DNA from: CAZZCP01 sp964653235
Lineage (GTDB): Bacteria > Bdellovibrionota > Bdellovibrionia > Bdellovibrionales > UBA840
DNA: 29,967 nt
Direction: 5' to 3'
Assembly (NCBI GenBank): GCA_964653235.1
Contig: CAZZCP010000023.1
Coordinates: 1 to 29,967, forward strand
Below, piece by piece: positions 23,307 to 29,967 of the stretch. The notes under the pieces are model-generated. The model was not told where the DNA came from, did not search any database, and saw only the letters and a program-made list of their open reading frames with translations. The position numbers and the translations under genes were made by a program. Each line of letters begins with the position of its first letter. The first letter of the stretch is position 1.

Positions 23307-23838
23307 ATTTTCTTTGAAAAAGTAAAAGCGCAAAAAAATCATAAAAACAGTGAATGTTTGCGACCAGCAAAATGTTTTGGTTTATTTGGTATAGATAAGC
23401 CAAAACAAAAGAGATGAAAAAGCTGACAAAAAAATACAGAAGATTCATTGCATGTGCTAGAGCAAAGAGCAAACAAGAAAAGAAAATACCAATCTTTGCT
23501 TGCAAAAAAGCGCGAAATAAAAGCTCTTCTCCCCAGCCAGCAAAGAGGCTTAAAATGAAAAAAGCTAGAGGATCTCCTCTTCGAATAAAGGCGCCCATTT
23601 TTCCTTCTGATAAAAAACGATCTAGCTTGCGAACAGATGCAAAGCGCTGAAAAAAATCTAGATCAAGAAGATTGGCCAAGCCTAGAAGTAGGGCTGTGCT
23701 TGCAAATATCAGAACTCCAATCTGAAAATCAAAATGAAAACTGAGTTTTTCAGGAAAAAGGGCTAAGAGAACAAGAGCCACAACCAAAACTCCTGCTTCA
23801 AAAAAATAAAAAAAGCGAAAGTCTCTATAGATCATCAT
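23215..23838 (-). CDS. CPBP-family (CAAX protease/bacteriocin-processing) membrane protein
   Basis: This hydrophobic protein has about six helices and the CPBP motifs: EELLFR at 104-109, H129 in FALAHAMN and H163 with D167 in NIHCFYD (the last is often Asn). Such proteins are intramembrane glutamic-type proteases or immunity proteins. The 30-residue basic tail beyond the last helix lies entirely over the 3' end of apt on the other strand. The ATG overlaps the radical-SAM stop by 14 nt; a second ATG three bases downstream is equally possible. It is the last gene of the 25844-to-23215 operon. Confidence 0.85.
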   Translation of the reverse strand: MMIYRDFRFFYFFEAGVLVVALVLLALFPEKLSFHFDFQIGVLIFASTALLLGLANLLDLDFFQRFASVRKLDRFLSEGKMGAFIRRGDPLAFFILSLFAGWGEELLFRAFLQAKIGIFFSCLLFALAHAMNLLYFFVSFFISFVLAYLYQINQNILLVANIHCFYDFFALLLFQRKFSARQNARDKIQNNHFLVKSDSPLNQEDQQ

Positions 23839-24835
23839 CTTCCATACACAAATAAATTTGAGAGTTTTGAAAGCCCATTTCGAGACAAAGTTTCTCGATG
23901 CTCTTTAGTATATAAAGGCGCATGGCTCTTGAATAACGAATTTTGCCATCAAAGCTCTTGGTATAGGGTGAAGAGAGAAGGCTTGAGTCAGGATAGTTAT
24001 TTTCGAGTTGGTGAAAAACTTTTTTGCTAAAGCGAACCACCCCGAGGGAAACATAAGTAATTTGTTCAAATGCTAAGGCATGACTTAAAGCATTTAACAG
24101 CTCTCGATAGTCTTCTAGAAAAGACGGAGTGTAAATCACGGGGTCTAGATGAATTCCAATGGGGTGTGATTTTTTTGCCAATTTTGAAATCGCAGACAAT
24201 CTGGCTTTTAAGCTTGCGGTTTTATGATCATATTTTTTGACTTGCTCTTGGGGAGAAAGAGAGAAACTGATAATGCAGTTCTTCTGCGCATCTAGATTCT
24301 CTAGCGCTCTCAAATTGGCTGATTTTGTTCGCAGCTCTAGCTTGGCTTTTGGGTAGTTTGCGAAAAAATCCCAATAGGCATCCCATTCTTTTGTAATGTG
24401 AGAAAGGGCCAGAGAGTCGCTAAATTCACCAGCATGAAACCAAATTCCTTGTGACTCTTGTTCGATGAGCTTTTTCATTTCTTGGCGAATTTCGTCATGA
24501 TTGGTGTAGACAACAAGATCTGGTGAATGAAAATAGCCTTGTAGATAGCAGTACTCGCATTCGTAAATGCAGTTGTAGGCATGGACAAAATAAAAATGCT
24601 TTTCTCCACTTTGTCCATAAGCATTAGGTGCTTCTTTGATGAGTTGCCCCCTTTTTTTGCCGATGAAGACTTGCAGGGCCTCTCGCTTTTCAAGGTAGTT
24701 TTTTTTAACTCGGCCAAAGACTTCATCGATGTTGTCAATTTCTTTGGTATCGACATTCGTAAAGAAGCTTTGAAATTGTTGAGAAATCGGATCCTGTAGG
24801 CAGTCTTTTTCGATAAGGAGTCTACTGATTTTCAT
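23825..24835 (-). CDS. Spore-photoproduct-lyase-like radical SAM protein
   Basis: The CxxxCxxC motif that binds the 4Fe-4S cluster is at C89, C93 and C96 (CIYECEYC), preceded by AYN and followed by YLQGYF, as in SPL-family enzymes. Later landmarks include ELRTKSANLRAL and PIGIHLDPVIY. Known SPLs repair the spore photoproduct in UV-damaged DNA using SAM. Nothing else here suggests sporulation, so the substrate may be another lesion or thymine adduct. The start at 24835 (336 residues) is chosen because AAGGAG (24842-24847) lies six bases upstream; an in-frame ATG at 24871 would reach 50 nt into the upstream gene. Coupled upstream and downstream. Confidence 0.85.
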   Translation of the reverse strand: MKISRLLIEKDCLQDPISQQFQSFFTNVDTKEIDNIDEVFGRVKKNYLEKREALQVFIGKKRGQLIKEAPNAYGQSGEKHFYFVHAYNCIYECEYCYLQGYFHSPDLVVYTNHDEIRQEMKKLIEQESQGIWFHAGEFSDSLALSHITKEWDAYWDFFANYPKAKLELRTKSANLRALENLDAQKNCIISFSLSPQEQVKKYDHKTASLKARLSAISKLAKKSHPIGIHLDPVIYTPSFLEDYRELLNALSHALAFEQITYVSLGVVRFSKKVFHQLENNYPDSSLLSSPYTKSFDGKIRYSRAMRLYILKSIEKLCLEMGFQNSQIYLCMEDDDL

Positions 24836-25844
24836 CCCATTCTCCTTGAAAGTATTTTTCGAGTCTGCCAAAGTCGATCGAATTTAAATACTGCAAAGCC
24901 TCTTGAAACTCTTCTTTACTCTTTGCCTGCAGCGTGAATTCATAATTTTTATCTTCAAAGTTAGAGTCCCATTGAATTTTACGAATGCTTGGCGGTTTAC
25001 TGTGAAACTCGCTCTCTATTTTCTCTTGAAGTTGCGCATGAAATGGGTCAAAAGCTGTATGCATTCTTTTGAGTAAGATTTTGCTTTTCTCTTTTTTGTG
25101 AATTGCTTGGGCGGCCAATTCTTTGCATCCAAGTTTTTCTAAGACTTCTTGTTCACTACATTGAAATTTGATTTTTAGGTCCCGAATTCGTTTTTCAAAT
25201 TCTTGTTTTTGATGCTGGCTAAAGTGAAAATTTTCAGGCAGCTTTAAAGGCTCCACAGACGAAACTTCGACATCTTTGCTTTCGTAGACTTCAAGAAATT
25301 TTGAAGAGAGCTCTTTGGCGTGCTCACGAATTTCAAAACACAAAGGGGAGTCTGCAAAGTCACTTACGTATTTGTAAGCTCTTAAAGGAATCGATATTTG
25401 CTTGGCAGCAAAAGCAATACCCCAGAGCTCTCGGTCGCATAATTGCGCAAAGCTTTCGTAAAAGTCGGCAAGCTCTCGGCTTTGTACTCTTTCTTGAGCA
25501 CTCATGCAAACCAGTCCATCGCTCTGTTGCAGAGAAAATGTCTTAAACTCCATTTCTTTTTGGCCTTTGTTCGCGATCGATGTTTTTACTGAATGAATTT
25601 GTTCTAGTTGTAATTTTCTGTCTAAAGCGGCGCAAGAGCCAAAATTATAGATTTGTTCGACAGGGTACTTGCTACAAAGGCTTGCCGTCCAGAACTGGGC
25701 ATTTTCTCTGCCTTCACCGCAAATACAAAGTAATTCAGATTCTGTGCGAAAATAAGTTTTGCCGGCCAAAGACAAGCTTTGCCATTTTTTTGCTTTTAAA
25801 AAAGCGAAGGCTTCGTTTCTATGGGCAAAGACGATTAAGTTCAT
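24822..25844 (-). CDS. Nucleoside phosphorylase/nucleosidase-like protein with long C-terminal extension
   Basis: The N-terminal part (about 1-185) follows the PNP/UDP phosphorylase superfamily as in MTA/SAH nucleosidase: NFGSCAAL at 67-74, CDRELWGIAFAAKQ (about 136-149) at the substrate glutamate, and SDFAD at 161-165 with the catalytic Asp. An extension (about 190-340) is charged, helical and then beta-like, and I do not recognise it. It is the first gene of the operon; the radical SAM enzyme downstream makes 5'-deoxyadenosine-type chemistry likely, and MTA/SAH nucleosidases are known to clear that product. This link is inference. The start lacks a Shine-Dalgarno sequence. Confidence 0.7.
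   Translation of the reverse strand: MNLIVFAHRNEAFAFLKAKKWQSLSLAGKTYFRTESELLCICGEGRENAQFWTASLCSKYPVEQIYNFGSCAALDRKLQLEQIHSVKTSIANKGQKEMEFKTFSLQQSDGLVCMSAQERVQSRELADFYESFAQLCDRELWGIAFAAKQISIPLRAYKYVSDFADSPLCFEIREHAKELSSKFLEVYESKDVEVSSVEPLKLPENFHFSQHQKQEFEKRIRDLKIKFQCSEQEVLEKLGCKELAAQAIHKKEKSKILLKRMHTAFDPFHAQLQEKIESEFHSKPPSIRKIQWDSNFEDKNYEFTLQAKSKEEFQEALQYLNSIDFGRLEKYFQGEWDENQ
24842..24847 (-). promoter_or_regulatory. Ribosome binding site that sets the radical-SAM gene start
   Basis: AAGGAG lies six bases before the ATG at 24835, inside the last codons of the nucleosidase-like gene. This favours the shorter product over the ATG at 24871. Confidence 0.7.
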
Positions 25845-25855
25845 TGCGTCTTGTT

Positions 25856-25870
25856 AGCACAGTTTGTGCT
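25856..25870. promoter_or_regulatory. Palindrome in the divergent promoter region of the radical SAM operon and AKR gene
   Basis: AGCACA (25856-25861) and TGTGCT (25865-25870) form a perfect 6-bp inverted repeat with a 3-bp gap, midway in the 71-bp space between two divergent genes. A regulator binding here could control both. TGTGATAAT (25899-25907) nearby resembles an extended -10 for the aldo/keto reductase gene and would leave a leader of only two to three bases. Confidence 0.4.
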
Positions 25871-25915
25871 TGGATTTTAGTACTTCTTGCGAGGCATTTG
25901 TGATAATTACAAAGT

Positions 25916-26848
25916 ATGGAATACCGTCAAATACCAGAAATAGATACAAAAGTGAGTCGTATTGGCTTTGGAGCCGCTTCTATTAGCGGTGAAGGCAAAG
26001 GCTACGGCTTTGGTGCCATCAATACGCAAGATTCGATCGATCTGTTAAAGCGAGCTGCGGACTTAGGAATGAACCTGTTTGATACAGCTCCGATTTATGG
26101 ATTTGGTTTGTCAGAGCAAAGAATCGGCAAGGCCCTCAAAGAAATCAAACAAGACATTGTAGTGGTTTCTAAAGCTGGGGTTACTTGGGATGATAACAAG
26201 AGAGTTGATATTTGCAATGATCCTAAAGTGACGCAAAAAATGCTCGAGCAGAGTCTTCGCGACTTACAGCTCGATTGTATTGATGTCTACATGATTCATT
26301 GGCCTGACCCGCGTAACGATATTCGAAAGTCAATGGAAGTGATTGCCAAAGCCAAAGAGCAAGGCAAGGTTAAAGCAATTGGCCTGTGCAATACTTTTTT
26401 AGAAGACTTTGAAAAGGCCTCAGAAATTGCCGAAATTTCAGTTCTTCAAGACAATTGGAATCCTTTTACCTGTAAAGATACCTATGATCGCATAGCTCCG
26501 ATTCAAGAAAAGAAAAGACATCTTTTTATGGGATACGGCAGCCTAGATAAAGGTATTCTTACTCAAAGAGTGGATGAGAAGAGAAAATTTGATGAATTTG
26601 ATGCTCGCTCTTCAGCCCCTTGGTGGAAGAATCAAGATTTGAATTATAAACTCGATAAGGTCAAAAAACTATCTGAGAAAACCGATGATCTTTTGCAGTT
26701 TGCTTTGAGCTTTTCGCAACATCACTTGCATTTTTGTGATGTTTCTTTGGTTGGTGCAAGAAACCTAAAACAGTTAGAATCTTTGGTTGAAAAAGACCTT
26801 CTCTCGTTTGAGAAAACCCAAGAGATTTTTGAAAACGTCTTTGATTAG
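25916..26848 (+). CDS. Aldo/keto reductase
   Basis: This NAD(P)H-dependent oxidoreductase has the TIM-barrel AKR pattern. The catalytic tetrad is visible: D56 and Y61 in FDTAPIYG, K86 in VSKAG and H128 in MIHWPDP. The start motif SRIGFGAA and the later AIGLCN are also present. At 310 residues it is a full-length member. The substrate is unknown. No Shine-Dalgarno sequence precedes the ATG. Its stop overlaps the glycosyltransferase start, so both are translated from one message; reduction of a sugar or sugar-derived aldehyde is a possible link. Confidence 0.93.
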   Translation: MEYRQIPEIDTKVSRIGFGAASISGEGKGYGFGAINTQDSIDLLKRAADLGMNLFDTAPIYGFGLSEQRIGKALKEIKQDIVVVSKAGVTWDDNKRVDICNDPKVTQKMLEQSLRDLQLDCIDVYMIHWPDPRNDIRKSMEVIAKAKEQGKVKAIGLCNTFLEDFEKASEIAEISVLQDNWNPFTCKDTYDRIAPIQEKKRHLFMGYGSLDKGILTQRVDEKRKFDEFDARSSAPWWKNQDLNYKLDKVKKLSEKTDDLLQFALSFSQHHLHFCDVSLVGARNLKQLESLVEKDLLSFEKTQEIFENVFD

Positions 26849-27650
26849 CATCATCATACCTAGCTACAATCGCTCTAGTCGTTTACCAAGAGCGATTCAA
26901 TCTGTACTGGATCAAACAGATAAGAACTGGGAGTGTCTTGTGATTGATGATGCTTCGACCGACAATACCAAAGAGCTCTGTCTTAGTTATTCTGATATTC
27001 AGTACCATCGATTGCCTAAAAATCGTGGAGTAAGTGCTGCCAGAAACTATGGTATTTCTTTAGCACGCGGCGAATACATTGCTTTTTTAGACTCCGATGA
27101 TGAATGGTTGCCCAAGAAACTTGAAGTGCAAAGAGGCTATTTTTCAAAGGCCAAGATCATACATTCTAATGAGATTTGGATTCGAAACTCTGTCAGAGTG
27201 AACCCGATGAAGAAACATCAAAAATCAGGTGGCTGGCAATTTTATAACTTTCTAGATATGTGTCGAATGAGCCCTTCAACGGTGGTGATTCATCGAAGTC
27301 TGTTTGCTCAATATGGGGGGTTTCGGGAGGATTATCCGGTTTGTGAAGACTATGATCTGTGGCTGCGTTTTTGTATAGAGAATCCGATCGCTTACCACCC
27401 TGAAGCCTTGATTCGAAAGTATGGAGGACATGAAGACCAGTTATCAAAAAAGCTCAAGGCCATGGATTATTACCGAATAAAGACTCTCTTTTTATTACCC
27501 AAAGAGTCTTTGACAATGGATGAGCTAGATGAATTGATCTTGGTGGCTTTAAAAAAGATTCAAATATTAAAAAATGCTTATCAGAAATACAATAACCAGC
27601 AAAAACTCGAAGAATTATTCGACATAGAGAACTACTTTAAATCACTCTAA
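26841..27650 (+). CDS. Family 2 glycosyltransferase
   Basis: The GT-A fold opens with ISIIIPSYNRSSRLPRAIQS, then the nucleotide-sugar Asp pair at 36-37 (LVIDDASTDN), the NRGVSAARNYG segment and the DXD motif D84-S-D-D87 (FLDSDDEW). An acidic ED in VCEDYDLWLRF (about residues 174-184) is the usual catalytic base position. I chose the TTG at 26841, which begins directly at the first strand; a TTG at 26787 would add 18 basic residues within the AKR gene. The start is therefore uncertain. No membrane segment, so it is a soluble or peripheral enzyme that adds sugar to an envelope glycan or protein. Confidence 0.88.
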   Translation: MISIIIPSYNRSSRLPRAIQSVLDQTDKNWECLVIDDASTDNTKELCLSYSDIQYHRLPKNRGVSAARNYGISLARGEYIAFLDSDDEWLPKKLEVQRGYFSKAKIIHSNEIWIRNSVRVNPMKKHQKSGGWQFYNFLDMCRMSPSTVVIHRSLFAQYGGFREDYPVCEDYDLWLRFCIENPIAYHPEALIRKYGGHEDQLSKKLKAMDYYRIKTLFLLPKESLTMDELDELILVALKKIQILKNAYQKYNNQQKLEELFDIENYFKSL

Positions 27651-27896
27651 TTTTTTGGATTTCTCAAATTAGGTCGACAGTTTAAAAAAATCGAATAGAT
27701 TTTAAACAGCACTATAAGTCTTTGTGACACTTAGAAAAATTCGTGTCATCTCGATATGATGCAGAAATCTGACAAGACTTTTGACAAGTATGTTGAATGT
27801 TTAAACATGAGATTCCATAAGTTTTTCAATAAGATACAAAGCTTTTTCTAAACTCGACTAGACCATCCGCCGATATGTATTAGGTCGGGGGTACTC
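27651..27896 (+). promoter_or_regulatory. Intergenic region upstream of the subtilase-PilZ gene
   Basis: This 246-nt gap has no convincing gene. It holds a weak AT hairpin (AAAATC/GATTTT, 27687-27703), a 6-bp dyad TGACAC/GTGTCA (27725-27748) and a TTGACA (27781-27786) followed by AT-rich bases that could make a promoter, although the -10 spacing is poor. The start codon GTG at 27897 follows a GGTCGGGGG stretch in place of a normal Shine-Dalgarno sequence. I do not see a recognisable c-di-GMP riboswitch. Confidence 0.35.
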
Positions 27897-29768
27897 GTGG
27901 TAAAAAACTCTATCTTTTGTCTTATTGCTTTTCTATTTGCTTCTATAGCACAAGCCAATCGCAATTACGTTGAAGGTGAAGTCATCGTTCGCTTAAAAGG
28001 AAAAATGGCATCTTTAGAGAGCCAAAGTTTTTTGGGAAAAATTTCTGCCAATTCCAAACTCTCGCGCAAGGGCTCCTGGTCGGGGCTGAATATGCATCAC
28101 TATAAAGTGAAGCCTGGCAACAATGTCGATGTCATGATCAATGAACTAAAGCAAAACCCCGAAGTTCTCTATGTTGAACCGAATTATATAATGAACAAAC
28201 AAGACCTTGCAGGGGTTATGGGTGAGCCAATGACAGCGAGTCAGTTTGAGTCTTTTGCTAGCTCACAAAGTTTTAGCCTAACTTCTGCAAACATACAGGC
28301 TCCTCAAGCCTGGGGCGAAGTCAGTTCAGGATCATCTCGGCCAATCGTAGCCGTGATTGATACGGGTGTAGATTTAGATCATCCTGCATTCGCAAATTGG
28401 TGCGCTATTTGGGAGAATTCAACAGAAGTTTTAGGAACCCCGGGGGTAGATGATGATGGCAATGGTTTTGTGGATGACTACAATGGTTGGAATTTCGTAT
28501 CAAATAACAATAATCCAGATGATGATGACGGTCACGGTACTCATGTTGCTGGAATTGTATTCGGAACGACACAAGATTTGGGAACAGATCCAGCAGTAAT
28601 GCCTGTTTCTGGGGTATGCGATCCTTCTTATCTGTCTATGGTTCGCATTATGCCGCTTAAGTTTTTAGATTCCAATGGTTCTGGATCAACCACTGCAGCC
28701 ATCAATGCAATCTATTATGCTACAAATAATGGCGCGCATATTTTAAATAATTCTTGGGGAGGAGGCGGAGCAAGTTTGGCTTTGCAAGAAGCAATTGTCT
28801 ACTCCTATGAGCGTGGTCGGCTGTTTGTCGCTGCCGCTGGAAATGCAGCTAATAATAATGATATAAGCCCTCTTTACCCCGCTTCTTATGATGTACCAAA
28901 TGTAATGAGTGTTGCCTCTTCAAGATCGAATGATTACCTATCTAGCTTTTCAAATTTTGGAGTTAGCACAGTTCATTTAGCAAGTCCTGGATCAGGAATC
29001 TACTCTTCAGTGCCTAATGGTTTGTATGCAACTTTATCTGGTACCAGTATGGCAGCGCCTTTTGTTGCCGGAACAGCAGCTCTAATGATTCGTGAAATGC
29101 CCGGAGTCAATGGCTTTCAGTTAAAAGAGCTAATCAACTCATCCGGAGATAGCCTTTCTCAATTGAGCGCCTATACCATTTCAGGAAAAAGATTGAATGT
29201 ACTCTCTGCAGTAAACTTATCAAAAGCCTCAAGCGTAGACTCTTTTCAACCCAATTATCAAATTAGTTTCTCTGCCAGCAATCGCGAGCTTGCCTCAGCT
29301 GTTGCTTCGGGTGGAACCGGATGCGGTCTTGTGAAAAGTATTCTCAACGGCAATGACGATGATAAAGGCCCGCCTTCTGCAGGTAAGATGTTGGGACTCT
29401 TATGGATTCTTTTACTACCCATTGTATTTGCAATTATTTTAAGAACTCGAATCTCAGCTGAACAAAGACTGCATGAAAGATTCTTAGTCAATGGTGATAT
29501 CAGTCTAAAAGTTGGCGGCAAAGAAGTTAGCGCCAGTTTGGATACTATCTCTATAGGTGGTGCCGGTTTTCAAGTCGATCAAATGATTGATAAAGGCAGC
29601 CTTGTGACCATGAAGATTCAATCTCCTGATGGCAGACAAGAGTTTGAAGTCGAAGCCCGAGTAGTTTGGAACGAGGAGAGTAAATCTCATGGAGTTCAGT
29701 TTGTAAAAACCAAGCAAAGTGTGGTCGACTTTATTCAAAAGTGGTCTAAGAATTTAGTGAGAGAGTAG
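27897..29768 (+). CDS. Subtilisin-like serine protease fused through a transmembrane helix to a PilZ domain
   Basis: Signal peptide 1-20 (ending AQA); an I9-like propeptide (about 22-97, ending VLYVEPNYI); the S8 catalytic domain (about 130-440) with Asp155 in VIDTGVDLDHP, His213 in DGHGTHVAG, oxyanion Asn316 in AAGNAA and Ser384 in SGTSMAAP. A linker follows, then one membrane helix (about 498-516) with a basic stop-transfer end (RTR). The cytoplasmic tail (about 520-620) is PilZ-like: R524-L-H-E-R528 matches RxxxR, and TISIGG (550-555) is close to (D/N)xSxxG, with Thr where Asp/Asn is expected. The tail ends in a PilZ-type strand HGVQFV. The protease would be in the periplasm or outside and the nucleotide-binding domain inside, so signalling across the inner membrane is likely. 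GTG start. Confidence 0.9.
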   Translation: MVKNSIFCLIAFLFASIAQANRNYVEGEVIVRLKGKMASLESQSFLGKISANSKLSRKGSWSGLNMHHYKVKPGNNVDVMINELKQNPEVLYVEPNYIMNKQDLAGVMGEPMTASQFESFASSQSFSLTSANIQAPQAWGEVSSGSSRPIVAVIDTGVDLDHPAFANWCAIWENSTEVLGTPGVDDDGNGFVDDYNGWNFVSNNNNPDDDDGHGTHVAGIVFGTTQDLGTDPAVMPVSGVCDPSYLSMVRIMPLKFLDSNGSGSTTAAINAIYYATNNGAHILNNSWGGGGASLALQEAIVYSYERGRLFVAAAGNAANNNDISPLYPASYDVPNVMSVASSRSNDYLSSFSNFGVSTVHLASPGSGIYSSVPNGLYATLSGTSMAAPFVAGTAALMIREMPGVNGFQLKELINSSGDSLSQLSAYTISGKRLNVLSAVNLSKASSVDSFQPNYQISFSASNRELASAVASGGTGCGLVKSILNGNDDDKGPPSAGKMLGLLWILLLPIVFAIILRTRISAEQRLHERFLVNGDISLKVGGKEVSASLDTISIGGAGFQVDQMIDKGSLVTMKIQSPDGRQEFEVEARVVWNEESKSHGVQFVKTKQSVVDFIQKWSKNLVRE

Positions 29769-29804
29769 GGCGTATTTGAAGATGAAACCTTAATGCGTCC
29801 TAGT

Positions 29805-29819
29805 GTTTCTGCCAGAAAC
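29805..29819. promoter_or_regulatory. Short palindrome downstream of the subtilase gene
   Basis: GTTTCTG (29805-29811) and CAGAAAC (29813-29819) are perfectly complementary with one base between. The stem is too tight for a normal terminator and has no U tract, so it looks more like an operator or a transcript-end structure. It lies between the subtilase stop and the ORF at 29891. Confidence 0.35.
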
Positions 29820-29890
29820 TCTCTCAATTTCTTGCATTTCATTTTGATATTTATAAGAATGAATAGGAATGAAAGCTTAGGAACTATTAG

Positions 29891-29967
29891 ATGAATCAAA
29901 AAGGCGTCGGCGCAATATCAAATTTGGTGGGGGTAGCACTCTTATCTATAACCATGGTAGCTGGTGT
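29891..29967 (+). CDS. Start of a prepilin-like or membrane protein ORF (3' truncated)
   Basis: An ATG with AGGA eight bases upstream opens a frame that runs off the edge. The 25 visible residues read MNQKGVGAISN then a hydrophobic LVGVALLSITMVAGV. The basic start with KG followed by a hydrophobic helix resembles a type IV prepilin leader, but the Glu expected at mature position 5 is absent. An ordinary signal peptide is also possible. Confidence 0.4.
   Translation, partial: MNQKGVGAISNLVGVALLSITMVAG

Noticed and set aside
23825..24835. Evidence for sporulation
   Set aside because: Only the SPL-like enzyme suggests it. SPL-family proteins occur in non-sporing bacteria, and the lipoprotein and barrel genes point to a Gram-negative cell.
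27841..27896. c-di-GMP riboswitch upstream of the subtilase-PilZ gene
   Set aside because: Tempting because of the PilZ domain, but I could not find the conserved paired helices of either known class.

Overview
The window looks like chromosomal DNA of a Gram-negative, AT-rich bacterium. It carries a lipoprotein signal, a small outer-membrane barrel, many Sec signal peptides, PilZ and receiver-type signalling proteins, and secreted proteins with Ig-like repeats. I lean to Bdellovibrionota (predatory bacteria and relatives) from this mix, but no rRNA or marker gene here proves it. No tRNA, rRNA, CRISPR array, transposase or phage gene was seen.

Layout. 1-4.9 kb: the 3' part of a large surface protein (alternating Ig-like repeats plus a VWA-like domain), then a two-gene OpuC/ProV-type ABC importer whose binding protein and permease are fused. 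5-8.6 kb: two small envelope proteins of unknown function, a divergent LysR regulator, then an unknown protein followed by a PpsR-type kinase/pyrophosphorylase. 8.7-11.8 kb, minus strand: a heme-c-motif lipoprotein, and an nrdR-nusB-unknown operon. 11.8-15.4 kb: a barrel protein coupled to an RsmB-like rRNA methyltransferase, facing an operon of a degenerate PilZ-like protein and a receiver-TPR protein with Glu in place of the phospho-Asp. 15.7-20.4 kb: an exported Nudix-PAP2 fusion, an HPF-like protein, and a proB-proA-NYN nuclease operon. 20.6-23.8 kb: a FecR-domain protein, an M48 (Ste24-like) protease coupled to apt, and a CPBP protease overlapping apt head-on. 23.2-25.8 kb, minus strand: the CPBP gene lies at the end of a coupled operon with a spore-photoproduct-lyase-like radical SAM enzyme and a nucleosidase-like protein. 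25.9-30 kb: an aldo/keto reductase, a GT2 glycosyltransferase, a subtilisin-like protease joined through one membrane helix to a PilZ domain, and the start of a prepilin-like ORF.

Three observations stand out. (1) Three intergenic copies of a palindromic element share the same terminal inverted repeat. Two (about 175 bp) also share an internal core, lie in opposite orientation and show paired base changes between their arms; the third (about 120 bp) keeps only the ends. (2) The subtilase-transmembrane-PilZ fusion suggests an extracytoplasmic protease read by or controlled through cytoplasmic c-di-GMP. (3) At least three genes have a -10-like hexamer ending exactly 6 nt before the start codon and no Shine-Dalgarno sequence, which predicts leaderless mRNAs.
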